The position numbers and the translations under genes were made by a program. From CADEED01 sp963711635 (GTDB taxonomy: Bacteria; Pseudomonadota; Gammaproteobacteria; Steroidobacterales; Steroidobacteraceae): a stretch of DNA of 64,000 bases. Below the pieces are notes generated by a model. The model did not search any database and was not told the DNA's origin. It saw only the letters and a program-made list of their open reading frames with translations. Of the stretch, positions 42,183 to 52,964 are shown one piece after another; the first letter of the stretch is position 1; each line of letters opens with the position of its first letter. The stretch is taken from contig CAVQEZ010000005.1 of the NCBI GenBank assembly GCA_963711635.1, positions 868,001-932,000 on the forward strand. The letters are read 5' to 3'.

Positions 42183-42632
42183 GTACCGCGTACCCACGTT
42201 CGGCGGCGGCGGATTGTCCTTGAGCGACTTCGCCACTTCGGGCGGCATGTACTTCTCGTCGTGCTTGGCGAGGATTTCATCGGCCACGAAGGTGCCGGCC
42301 TGCATGCGGCCATGGGCCACCACGCCCTGCCCCTCGCGGAACAGGTCGGGCAGGATGCCCGAGTAGCTCACCGGGCACGGTGTGCTTGAAATCGGTGACC
42401 AGGAAACGGATGTCCAGCGTGCCCGCTGTCTTCTGCACGCTGCCCTTCTCCACCATGCCGCCGAGCCGGAAACGTTTGTCGGCCGGCGCTTCACCGCTGG
42501 CAATCTGCGAGGGATCGAAGAAGAACATCACGTTGCTGCGAAATGCCTGCGTGCCCAGCCAGCGCGGCCAGCCCCACGCCGGCGAGAATGCCGCGCGACC
42601 ATCATACATCCGCTTGTGGCGCGGGGCATCAT
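42179..42632 (-). CDS. ccmE: Haem chaperone CcmE, about four frameshifts in this sequence
   Basis: Intended product of about 150 residues. Its pieces lie in different frames: a hydrophobic anchor (ILAGVGLAALAG), then AFRSNVMFFFDPSQIASGEA, FRLGGMVEKGSVQKTAGTLD and RFLVTDFKHTVP, then SYSGILPDLFREGQGVVAHG and EILAKHDEKYMPPEVAKSL. The haem-binding His is in LAKHDEKYMP. Single extra bases near 42,592, 42,565, 42,372 and 42,193 would join them, and gene length modulo three (one) agrees with four insertions. CcmE receives haem from CcmC and hands it to CcmF. The start is the ATG overlapping the ccmD stop; a second ATG lies one codon on. Confidence 0.82.
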
Positions 42633-42784
42633 GGGTTCATCTCCAGGCGACGCTTCGCTTCCTGCTTGGCGGCGGACAATGAGCTCACCGCCGTGACGTA
42701 GATGAGCACGACGATGCCGAATCCGATGCCGAACGCCGGCCAGATGTACTTGCCGTAGCCGCTCATCGCGAAGAACTCGCTCAT
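42629..42784 (-). CDS. ccmD: Haem exporter accessory protein CcmD
   Basis: A 51-residue protein absent from simple length-filtered gene lists. It begins SEFFAMSGYGKYIWPAFGIG, then a single helix with FGIVVLIYVTAVSSL and a basic C terminus AKQEAKRRLEMNP, exactly the CcmD pattern. It overlaps the ccmC stop by four bases and the ccmE start by four bases. CcmD stabilises holo-CcmE release from the CcmABC complex in the inner membrane. This reading frame is intact. Confidence 0.93.
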   Translation of the reverse strand: MSEFFAMSGYGKYIWPAFGIGFGIVVLIYVTAVSSLSAAKQEAKRRLEMNP

Positions 42785-43517
42785 GTGACCACCTCGCGCA
42801 CCCAGCTGGCATTGCGCTCGCGCCGCAGCAGCTCGGCGCGCAGGCGAATCAGCAGACCCAGCCGAAATAGAGAAAGAACGCCGACAGCATCAGCAGCAGC
42901 GGCCACACCATCGACCAGTCCATGTCCGCCTCGCCGAGCAACTTGGTGGTCGCCGGCTGATGCAGCGAGTTCCACCAGTCCACCGAGTAGCGAATGATCG
43001 GCACGTTCACGAATCCGACGATAGCCAGAACGGCGCTCGCCTTGTCCGCCTTCTGCGGATCTTCGATGCCGGCGCGCAGGCCCATGTAACCGAAATACAG
43101 GAACAGCAGCACCAGCTCGGAGGTCAGGCGCGGATCCCAGACCCAGTAGGCGCCCCACATGGGCTTGCCCCACAACATGCCGGTGGCGAGCGTGGCCACG
43201 GTGAACCACGCACCGATGGGTGCGCAGGAGGCGGCGACGGCGTGCGCGACTTTCATGCGCCAGATGAGCCCCACGGCGGCGGCCAGCGCCATGGTGGAGT
43301 ACACCGCCAGGGACATCGTCGCGACGGGCGCGTGGATGTAGACGATGCGGAAGGCGTCTTTCTGCTGGTAGTCGGGGGGCGCCAGGATCAGGCCGCCATA
43401 CAGCGCAATCAACATCGCCAGCACCGCCGCGACGCCGAACCACGGCGCCCAGCGCGCCGCGAAGCCGTACACCCACGGCGGCGAAGCGAATCGATGGAAC
43501 CAGGTCCACGTGGCCAT
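42781..43517 (-). CDS. ccmC: Haem exporter CcmC, one frameshift near the 3' end
   Basis: About 245 residues with six membrane helices. The WWD motif reads WGAYWVWDPRLTSELVLLFL, and His residues lie in IVYIHAPVATMSLAVYSTMA and NSLHQPATTKLLG. In this sequence the frame breaks after AFFLYFGW near 42,857 and continues in another frame as LLIRLRAELLRRERNASWVR; one missing G in a run of three restores it, matching a length remainder of two. CcmC attaches haem to CcmE. It starts nine bases after ccmB. Confidence 0.9.
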
Positions 43518-43525
43518 TTAACTAA

Positions 43526-44207
43526 CTACTCCAGTCCGATGCGCACCGCGGCGGCCGCGGCCAGGGGCGCGAGCGTCACGCCGAGCACGGCGATCGCGCC
43601 TAACATGTACATGGGCGGCGCAATGGCGTCGCCCGCGATGGCGCGATTCGTGGCGTCCGCGCCGAACACCAGGATGGGCACGGCCAGCGGCAAGGTCAGC
43701 AACGACAGCAGCACGCCGCCGCGCCGCGCGCCCAGCGTCAGCCCGGCGCTGATTGCGCCGATCAGGCTCAGCGCAAATCCGCCCAGCGCCAGCGAAGCCA
43801 CCACGCTCCACATGGCTTCCGTCGGCACGCCCAATCCCATGGCCGCGATCGGTGCGGAGACTGCCAGCGGCAATCCCGTCAGCACCCAGTGCACGCAGGT
43901 CTTGGCAAACAACATCCATGTCAGCGACTGCCCCGACAACGCGAACTGCTCGAGCGTCCCGTCCTGCGCATCCTCGCGGAACAGGAACTCGAGCGCCAAC
44001 AGCGAGGATAACAACGCGCCGACCCACAGGACACCCGGCGCGGCGTCTCGCAGCCGCGACATTTCCGGGGTTAATGTCAGCGGGAACAGCGTCGCCACGA
44101 TCATGAAGAACATGAGTGGCTGTAAAAGTTGCGAAGGTTTCCGGAAAGCGAGGCGCAGGTCGCGCGACCATGACCAGCCGGGCGGCTTCCAAGGGACCGG
44201 TCTTCAC
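43526..44207 (-). CDS. ccmB: Haem exporter permease CcmB, one frameshift near the 5' end
   Basis: About 226 residues. The start is the GTG at 44,207 overlapping the ccmA stop; the first 14 codons give KTGPLEAARLVMVR, then one extra G near 44,165 shifts the frame before DLRLAFRKPSQLLQPL. The rest is intact: FFMIVATLFPLTLTPEMSRL, APGVLWVGALLSSLLALEFL, FREDAQDGTLEQFALSGQSL. These are the classic CcmB segments, and six helices are visible. It forms the ABC complex with CcmA and CcmC that releases haem-loaded CcmE. Confidence 0.88.
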
Positions 44208-44825
44208 GCGGCCCCCAGTTCGAGAGTCACCGATCCGGCCGGAGCCGAGGTCTAGATCCTGGTGTACCGCCGCCACCACGATGCCACCACCGGCAAGTTG
44301 TTCCTCGATGAGGCTGGCGACCAGCCGCTTGCCGTCCGTGTCCAGGTTGGTCGTGGGTTCGTCGAGCAGCCACAACACCGCGCCGGTCAGCAGCACGCCG
44401 GCCAGCGCCACGCGCCGCCGCTGCCCGGCAGACAGCGTGCGTACCGGCGCGATCCGCGAAAGGCTGCGCGCCGGTGCGTTCCAGCGCCGCGTGTATTTCA
44501 CCGGCCGTGACGGCGCGGCGGATGCCGATCGAATAGCGCAGATTTTCCCGGCCGGTGAGATCTCCCTTGAGTGGGGCTTCGTGTCCGAGATAGGCGAGCT
44601 CGGCGTGGAATTCGTCACGTGACTTGCGCGCGGCGTTTCCGCGCCAGCTCACCTCGCCCTGTCCTCCGGATCGAGCAGACCCGCGATCGCGCGCAGCAGC
44701 GTGGTCTTGCCGGCGCCGTTCTTGCCGGTCAGCAGCAGGCACTGCCCGGGTGTGGCCACGAAACTCACGCCGCGCAGCACGTGGCGGTCGCCGCGCCACA
44801 GGTGCAGGCCCGCGACGTTCAGCAT
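44204..44825 (-). CDS. ccmA: Haem exporter ATPase CcmA, several frameshifts
   Basis: About 206 residues intended. The frame from the ATG at 44,825 gives LNVAGLHLWRGDRHVLRGVS and the Walker A LTGKNGAGKTTLLRAIAG. After a shift near 44,660 it gives ELAYLGHEAPLKGDLTGREN, and after another near 44,475 LSAGQRRRVALAGVLLTGAV (signature) and LWLLDEPTTNLDTDGKRLVA (Walker B). A last extra T near 44,230 precedes the stop. All motifs of the CcmA ATPase are present in order, so the gene is probably functional. The ATG is only 14 bases beyond the tRNA-Leu 3' end on the same strand. Confidence 0.85.
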
Positions 44826-44839
44826 GGGATGGAGCGAGG

Positions 44840-44926
44840 TGGTGCCCCGGGCCGGAATCGAACCGGCATGGCCTTGCGACCGACGGATTTTAAGTCCGTT
44901 GCGTCTACCAATTCCGCCACCGGGGC
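44840..44926 (-). tRNA. tRNA-Leu (anticodon TAA)
   Basis: 87 bases with encoded CCA. The acceptor stem pairs GCCCCGG with CCGGGGC, the anticodon loop reads ACTTAAAAT within GGACTTAAAATCC, there is a long variable arm as expected for leucine, and the T arm is GCCGGTTCGATTCCGGC. It is the third tRNA of the Gly-Cys-Leu cluster in transcription order. Confidence 0.95.
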
Positions 44927-45024
44927 ATGGGTCATCGTGGGCGCGGATTCTACGCGAGCAGCGCCACAGTCAGAGCGATGGCAACGAGCGGCAGAAGTCG
45001 CAAGCGACGCCTACCAAAGCGAAG

Positions 45025-45098
45025 TGGAGGCTAGGGTCGGAATCGAACCGGCATAGACGGCTTTGCAGGCCGCTGCATAACCATTCTGCCACCTAGCC
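45025..45098 (-). tRNA. tRNA-Cys (anticodon GCA)
   Basis: 74 bases with encoded CCA. The acceptor stem is GGCTAGG with CCTAGCC, the anticodon stem-loop CGGCCTGCAAAGCCG shows GCA, and the T loop is GGTTCGATTCC. It sits between tRNA-Gly and tRNA-Leu, as cysT does between glyW and leuZ in Escherichia coli. Confidence 0.95.
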
Positions 45099-45140
45099 AC
45101 GGGGCCACCCTGGTCATGAAGGGCTTGGGCCACGAAGAAT

Positions 45141-45216
<76 letters not shown>

Positions 45217-45258
45217 ATCCTGGAGAGGGCCGTGATTCTAGGGCCGCGGCCCGGCAAG

Positions 45259-45835
45259 TCAAGAAATTCCCTCCGGGTCGTCACCGGCAAGCCCTTCTTT
45301 TGCAAGGATTTGCATGACCGAAGTCACGGAATCGGCGTTGCGCCAGCGCGCCCTGCTCTGCGCCGTGACGAAGCCCTCGGCCACCGCGTAGTCGAGCATG
45401 GCGTACATGGGCCGGAAGTAATCCTCGATATTCGCGAGGATCACCGGCTTGGCATGCAGCCCGAGCTGCGCCCAGGTGACGATTTCCACCAGCTCGTCGA
45501 AGGTGCCCATGCCGCCGGGCAGGCCGACGAAGGCATCGGACAGCTCGGCCATGAGCGTCTTGCGCTCGTGCATGGTGGTGACCACGTGCTGGCGTCGTGA
45601 GTCGCGGATGCGCTGCCTCGCGTTCGATCAGCATGCGCGGTATCACGCCGATGACGCGCCCGCCGGCTTCCAGCACCGCGTCGGCCAGGATGCCCATGAG
45701 GCCGAGCCGTCCCCCGCCGTACACCAGCGTCATGCCGTGGCGCGCCAGCGCCGCGCCGAGCTCGCGCGCCGCGGCCGAGTAGCTAGGCCGCGCGCCGGGC
45801 GCGGACCCGCAGAATACGCACACCGACATGGTCAT
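45259..45835 (-). CDS. LOG-family protein (TIGR00730 Rossmann fold), one frameshift
   Basis: About 191 residues after removing one extra C near 45,610; length modulo three is one. The N-terminal half has SVCVFCGSAPGARPSYSAAA and GMTLVYGGGRLGLMGILADA. The C-terminal half has the signature MHERKTLMAELSDAFVGLPG, GMGTFDELVEIVTWAQLGLH (PGGxGTxxE). LOG enzymes cleave nucleoside 5'-monophosphates such as cytokinin ribotides to the base and ribose 5-phosphate. The first ATG overlaps the pgsA stop (ATGA), and there is another ATG two codons on. It is inserted between pgsA and the tRNA cluster, where E. coli has no gene. Confidence 0.87.
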
Positions 45836-46477
45836 GAGTGCCCGCGCAGGTCGGGCCACGCGGCCCGCAGGTAGGAGACGGCCGAGAACAGCGTCAAGAA
45901 CGCGGCGACGATGGTGAGCACGAAGCCGATCTGGAATACCGGCAGCGCGAGGCCCGGGAATATCGGCAGATCCCAGCGGTACAACATGCACGACAGTCCG
46001 ACGATCTGCAGGATGGTCTTGAGCTTGGCCAGCTGGCTCACCTTGACCTTGCCGCGCTGGCCGATCTCGGCCATCCATTCCCGCAGCGCGGAGATCGCGA
46101 TCTCGCGCCCGATGATGACGATGGCGCACAGCACGAGGACGGCGCGGATCGATTCCTTGCGCAGCGTGGCGGTCGCTCCGTCGAGCGCCTCCAGGCCGGG
46201 GATGATCATGTCGGCATTGTCCTTGCTCACCAGCAGCACCAGCGCCACCGCGACGATGAGCTTGTCGGCCACCGGGTCGAGGAATGCGCCGAGCCGCGAG
46301 GTCTGGCCCATCCTGCGCGCGAAGTACCCGTCCAGCGAGTCGGTGATGCCGGCGAGACGCGAAGAGCAGGCCGGCAGCCGGATCCGCCCAGTGATACGGT
46401 AGATAGAAGAGGACGATCACCAGCGGGATCGCGAAGATGCGCAGCCAGGTGAGCGTGTTCGGAAGATTCCAGATCAT
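45832..46477 (-). CDS. pgsA: CDP-diacylglycerol-glycerol-3-phosphate 3-phosphatidyltransferase PgsA, one frameshift
   Basis: About 214 residues. The N terminus IWNLPNTLTWLRIFAIPLVI is the normal PgsA start. One extra base near 46,363 (GCGTCTCGCC for GCG-CTC-GCC) breaks the frame just before the CDP-alcohol motif, which reads DGYFARRMGQTSRLGAFLDP and VADKL and fits DGx2ARx8Gx3Dx3D perfectly. Further helices include VLVLCAIVIIGREIAISALR and ILQIVGLSCMLYR. It makes phosphatidylglycerophosphate, the first committed step to phosphatidylglycerol and cardiolipin, in the inner membrane. It is 21 bases downstream of uvrC. Confidence 0.9.
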
Positions 46478-46498
46478 CGCTTGAACAGGGACGGCCCT

Positions 46499-48333
46499 TC
46501 AGGCACCGGGATGCAGATGATCATATAGGGTGCGTGCCAGCGTTGTCCCGATCCCGGTGACGGCCTCGAGGTCCGCGACGCCGGCACGCATCAGACCCTG
46601 CATGCCGCCGAAGTGCCGCAGCAATGCACGCCGCTTCGCGGGCCCGAGTCCCGGGACGGTTTCCAGCACGGATTCGTTGTGCCGGCGGGCGCGGCGTTTG
46701 CGATGGCCCGTGATGGCAAAGCGATGCGCCTCATCGCGAATGCGCTGGATGACGCGCAGGGCCTGCGAGTCCGGGCCGGGCACGATGGGCGTCTCCGTTC
46801 CATGCACGAACAGCCGCTCCTGGCCCGGCCGCCGGTCCGGTCCCTTGGCCACGCCGACCAGTTTCAAAGCCCCGAATCCGAGCTGCTCAAGCTCCGCATG
46901 CACTTCGTTGATCTGTCCGAGCCCGCCGTCGATGAGCAGCACATCCGGCGCCGGGACCTCGCCGGCCCGCACGCGTTCATAGCGTCTTTTCAATGCCTGC
47001 CGCAGTGCGCCGTAGTCATCCCCGGGCGTGATGCCGGTGATGTTGAAGCGCCGGTAATCCTTCTTGATCGGCCCCTCGGGTCCGTAGATCACGCAGGAAG
47101 CCACCGTGCCCTCGCCCGCCGTGTGACTGATGTCGAAACACTCCAGTCGCTTCGGCGCGGCCTCGAGGCCTAGCAACTCGCGCCAGCGACACCAGCATTT
47201 CCTCGATGTCGGCGCGACGCGCGCGCCGCATGCGCAGCGCCTGCGTGGCGTTCTCCACCGTCATCGCGAGCCACCGGGCCGGCAGCGCGCGCGATGGCCT
47301 CCACAGTCGCGAGCTGGTGCCGCTGCGATTGTTCAAGGCGCCTCATCAGCGCTTCGGCCTCCGCCAGTTCCAGGTTGACCAGGATTTCCGGCGGCGCCGG
47401 CTGTCTCGGCGTAGTACTGCATGAGGAACGAGGCCAGCGCCTCGTTGGGCTCGGTGAGCGCGCCCTTGGGGAAGTAGCAGGTGGAGCCGAGGTTGCGGCC
47501 GCCGCGGATGATCATCACGGACACGGCGTACTCACCCGGCTCGCCGACCAGCGCGAACACATCGATGTCGCGGTCACCCTCGGCGGTCACGATCTGCTGG
47601 GCCTGGACCTGCTTGAGCGCCGCCAGCTGGTCGCGCAGCGCCGCGGCACGTTCGAATTGCAGGGCCTCGGCCGCGCTCTCCATGGCCCGGGTCAGCTCGC
47701 CGCTCACCTCGTCGTTGCGGCCCTCCAGCACCTTGACGGCCGCGCCGATGTCGCGCGCATAGTCCTCGCGCGAGATCAGCTTCACGCAGGGCGCCGAGCA
47801 GCGGCCGATCTGGTGCTGCAGGCAGGGCCGGCTGCGATTCTCGAAAAACGTGTCGCGGCAGTTCCGGATGCGGAAGATCTTCTGCACGCTCTGCAGGGTC
47901 TCCTTGACGGCACCGGCGCTGGGGAACGGCCCGAAGAAGCGGCCCGGGCAGGCTGCGTGGACCGCGGTAGAACACCAGCCGCGGATATTCGTGGCCCGAC
48001 GGTAGATAGATGTACGGGAAACTCTTGTCGTCGCGCAACACGATGTTGTAGCGCGGCTTGTGCTCCTTGATGAGGTTGTATTCGAGCAGCAGCGCTTCGG
48101 TCTCGGAGTTGGTGAGCGTGACCTCGATGCGCGCGATGTGGCCCACCAGCGCCTGCACCTTCGGATCCACGTTGCTGGCCAGGAAGTAGTTGCCGACGCG
48201 GTCGCGCAGGTTGCGCGCCTTGCCCACGTACAGCAGCTCGCCGTCGATAACCGTACATGCGGTACACCCCGGGCCGCCGCGGCAGGCTGGGGATGTATTC
48301 GCGGGGATCGAAGCTGTCGGCGTGCTCGCTCAC
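46499..48333 (-). CDS. uvrC: Excinuclease ABC subunit C, about five frameshifts
   Basis: Intended product of about 610 residues. From the GTG at 48,333: GIY-YIG nuclease domain (LPRRPGVYRMY, then LLYVGKARNLRDRVGNYFLA), the Cys region (GRCSAPCVKLISREDY), a UVR helix pair, the RNase H-like 3' nuclease (LECFDISHTAGEGTVASCVI, GDDYGALRQALKRRYER, PDVLLIDGGLGQINEVHAEL) and two HhH motifs (VPGLGPAKRRALLRHFGGMQ, EAVTGIGTTLARTLYDHL). Single extra bases near 48,250, 47,950, 47,425, 47,285 and 47,175 explain the breaks; the length remainder of two agrees with five insertions. It cuts on both sides of the lesion in nucleotide excision repair. Confidence 0.9.
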
Positions 48334-48340
48334 ACCATGA

Positions 48341-48986
48341 TCATAAACCCGCGAGCGTGGCGGCTCGTTTCAGCACCGTCTTGAACATCTCTTCCGTCAG
48401 CCGGCGGGTCTGCGTGTTGTAGCGGCTGCAATGGTAGGAATCGATCAGACTGCCGGCCGTCCGGCAGCGGGTGCTCGGCCGCGTGCGCGAACTTCGCCGC
48501 GCTGCGCTTCAGGCCGCAGGCCATCAGGACGGCCTCGTGCGCCACCAGGCCCAGCGCCAGCACGGTGCGCACGGATTTCAGCGTTCTCGAGCTCGGCCGC
48601 CAGGTACTGGTTGCAGGTCTGGATCTCGTCCGGCAGCGGCTTGTTCTCGGGCGGCAGGCACTTGACCGCATTGGTGATGCGTACGCCGCGCAGTTGCAGG
48701 CCGTCGCTGCGATCCACCGAGGTCGGCGCCGTCGACAGGCCGAGCGCATGAACAGGGACTCATAAAGAAGGATGCCCGCGTAGTCGCCGGTGAACGGCCG
48801 GCCGGTGCGGTTGGCGCCGTGCATGCCCGGTGCCAGGCCGACGATCAGCAGCTGCGGGTTCGGCCACGCCGAAGGGCGCCACCGGCTTGCAGTGATAGTC
48901 GGGATTCTCGTGCACGGCCTTCGCGAGGAAGGACGCGAGCCGCGGGCACAACGTGCAATCGGGACAGAAGACGCTCGCGCGGACGC

Positions 48987-48989
<3 letters not shown>
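48341..48989 (-). CDS. Family 5-like uracil-DNA glycosylase (Fe-S), several frameshifts
   Basis: Intended product of about 210 residues, split into at least four frame pieces. In order they read CPDCTLCPRLASFLAKAVHE, NPDYHCKPVAPFG, MHGANRTGRPFTGDYAGILL and YESLFM, then RSDGLQLRGVRITNAVKCLP, ENKPLPDEIQTCNQYLAAEL and TVLALGLVAHEAVLMACGLK. The GLAPGxHGANRTGRxFTGD block and the Cys pattern for a 4Fe-4S cluster are typical of UDGb (family 5). The exact start is uncertain: no good codon is in frame near 48,980, probably because of another error. The stop TGA at 48,341 is just before the uvrC start. It removes uracil, and often hypoxanthine, from DNA. Confidence 0.8.
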
Positions 48990-50322
<1,333 letters not shown>

Positions 50323-50332
50323 GCGTCAGCGC

Positions 50333-51695
50333 TTACGTGCCGGCCGTGGCGGCCGATGAGCATCGCCATCTCCAGCGCCTGCTCGTAGTTGAGCCGCGGA
50401 TCGACCGTCGACTTGTAGGCGCGCGCCAGGTCCGCATCCGTGAGGCCGCGCGCGCCGCCGGTGCATTCGGTGACGTCTTCGCCCGTGAGCTCGATGTGCA
50501 CGCCGCCCAGGAACGAGCCATTGGCCTCGTGAACCTGGAACGACAGCTCCAGCTCGCGCTGAGGATGTTCTCGAAGCGCCGCGTCTTGAGTCCGCCCGAG
50601 CTGGTCTCGGTGTTGCCGTGCATGGGGTCGCAGACCCACAGCACCTGCTGGCCGGTTTCGCGCACCGCCTTGATCATCTTGGGCAGGCCCTTCTCCACGT
50701 CCTTCGCGCCGAAGCGATGGATGATGGTGAGGCGCCCCGGCGTGTTGTTGCGGATTCAGCGTGGTGACGAGGCCCTGCAGCCACTCCGCGGTCATCGCCG
50801 GGCCGATCTTCACGCCCATCGGGTTCGAGATGCCGCGGAAGAATTCCACGTGCGCGCCATCGAGCTGCGCCGTGCGCATGCCGATCCACGGCATGTGCGT
50901 GGACAGGTTGTACCAGCGCTTCTGGCGCTCGATGTAACGCGTCTGCGCCTGCTCGTAGTGCATGAGCAGGCCTTCGTGCGCGGCGAAGAAATCGACCGCG
51001 GTGACTTCGTGCGGCGCGCGGCCGCCGCTCACGCGCTCGAAGAAGTCCAGCGAGTCGGCGATGGAGTCGACGATCTTCTGGTACTGCTCGATCAGCGGCG
51101 AATGCTGCATGAAGCCCAGGTCCCAGAACTGCGGGTGATGCAGATCGGCGAAACCGCCGTCACACAGCGCGCGCACGAAGTTGAGCGTGAGCGCCGCGCG
51201 CTCGTAGCCGCGCAGCAGCAGCGTTCGGATCCGGCTCGCGCGCCTCGGCGCGTGAACTCGGAACGATTCACGAGATCGCCGCGGAACGCCGGCAGCGTGA
51301 CGCCGTTGCGCGTCTCGGTGTCGGCCGAGCGCGGCTTGGCGTACTGGCCGGCCATGCGGCCGACGCGAATGATCGGCTTCTTGAGCCCGTGCAGCAGCAC
51401 CAGGCTCATCTGCAGCAGGATCTTGAGCTTCTTCGCGATCTTGTCGGATTCGCATTCCTCGAAGGTCTCGGCGCAGTCGCCGCCCATCAGCAGGAACTTG
51501 TTGCCGCGCTGCGCTTCGGCGAGACGCTCGCGCAGCTGTTCGATCTCCCACGACACCACCAGCGGCGGCAGTCTTGCGAGCTGCGCGCCACGACGCTCTC
51601 GAGTTTCGGGAGGTCGGAGTAACGCGGTTGTTGATGCGCGGTGCGCGATGGTCCAGCTTGCTGGATGCCAGGAGTGCTGTGTCGGGGGTACGCAT
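50333..51695 (-). CDS. Class II 3-deoxy-7-phosphoheptulonate synthase, several frameshifts
   Basis: Intended product of about 450 residues. The ATG at 51,695 gives RTPDTAL followed, one base out of frame, by WHPASWTIAHRA, matching the WxPxSW start of plant-type DAHP synthases. Later pieces are PPLVVSWEIEQLRERLAEAQ, FLLMGGDCAETFEECESDKI, IRVGRMAGQYAKPRSADTET, GMRTAQLDGAHVEFFRGISN, VLWVCDPMHGNTETSSGGLK and LGGVHIELTGEDVTECTGGA. These contain the metal and PEP ligands (Cys in GGDCAE, His in CDPMHGN, Glu in HIELTGE). It condenses PEP and erythrose 4-phosphate at the head of the shikimate pathway. Confidence 0.9.
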
Positions 51696-51753
51696 GTTGC
51701 GAAGTATTCTAATTCAGCAGGTTACGGCACACTACCGCCCAAACGAGGTATTC

Positions 51754-52964
51754 ATGCACAAAGTTCTGATCCTGGGGGCCGGCAAGATCGGCGCGCTCAT
51801 CAGTGGGCTTGCTGGCCGAATCCGGCGATTATGACGTCACGCTGGGCGACGTCGACTCGAGCACGGCTGAAGCGGTGGTCAAGGCTCACGGTTCGCGCAA
51901 CCTGCGCGCCGTGGCCGCTTGACGCCGGCGACCCCAAGGCGCTCGAACACCACTTCGGCCGTCCATAAACCGCACGCGGTCATCTCCAGCCTGCCCTACT
52001 ACTGCAATCCGGTGGTCGCCAAGGCGGCGCGCAAGGGCAACGCGCACTATTTCGATCTCACCGAGGACGTCGAGGTCACCAAGGCGGTGCGCCGCATCGC
52101 GCGCGGTGCATCGAAGGCGTTCGTGCCCCAATGTGGACTCGCGCCGGGCTTCATCAGCATCGCGGCGAACGAGCTCACCAAACATTTCGACGAGCTGCGC
52201 TCGATCAAGCTGCGCGTCGGCGCCCTGCCCCAGCACCCTAACAACGTGCTCAAGTATTCGCTGACCTGGTCCACCGAGGGACTCATCAACGAATACGGCA
52301 ATCCCTGCGAGTCGGTGGTCGACGGCAAGATCGTGGATGCCGCGCCGCTCGAAGGTCTCGAGGAAATCGAGATCGACGGCACGCTGTACGAGGCCTTCAA
52401 CACCTCGGGCGGACTGGGGTCGCTGGCCGAGTCGTATGGCAAGCAGTGCGAGCAGATCAACTACAAGACCATGCGTTATCCCGGGCATTGCGCGCAGATG
52501 CGCCTGCTCATGAACGATCTGAAGCTCAACTCGGATCGCGCCACGCTCAAGCGCGTGCTCGAGCACGCCGTGCCGCAGACGCTGCAGGACGTGGTCATCG
52601 TCTACGCCGCCGTCGCCGGCAAGCAGGACGGCGAGCTGCGCGAAGAAAACTACGTCAACAAGATCTATCCGCAGATGATCGCCGGCCGACTGTGGTCCGC
52701 GATCCAGGTGACCACGGCCGCGGGCATCACGTCGGTGGTGGATCTCGTGCTGTCGAATCCGCGCAAGTACAAGGGCTTCGTCGCGCAGGAACAGTTCGAC
52801 CTGCCGGAGATCCTCGACAACCGCTTCGGCCAGTACTACGCGCCCGGCGGCACCAAGGACGTGTCGTCCGCCGTGGTGGTCAAGGGGCAAGGCCGGCCAT
52901 CAGCGCCGGCCGGGCGCCAGCAAGGCCGGCGTCGACGCCAGACCGAGCGAGACGCAAGAAATGA
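51754..52964 (+). CDS. Saccharopine dehydrogenase-family protein, probably L-lysine 6-dehydrogenase, frameshifted
   Basis: Intended product of about 400 residues. The ATG at 51,754 (GAGG seven bases upstream) gives HKVLILGAGKIGALIS, a Rossmann start. After extra bases near 51,810, 51,920 and 51,960 the long intact part reads HAVISSLPYYCNPVVAKAAR, AHYFDLTEDVEVTKAVRRIA, VPQCGLAPGFISIAANELTK and STEGLINEYGNPCESVVDGK. This is the family of lysine 6-dehydrogenase and saccharopine reductases. A net shift near 52,885 probably brings the end to the TGA overlapping the next ATG. The adjacent ALDH7-type gene suggests oxidative deamination of lysine to aminoadipate semialdehyde. It is divergent from DAHP synthase across 58 bases. 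Confidence 0.82.
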
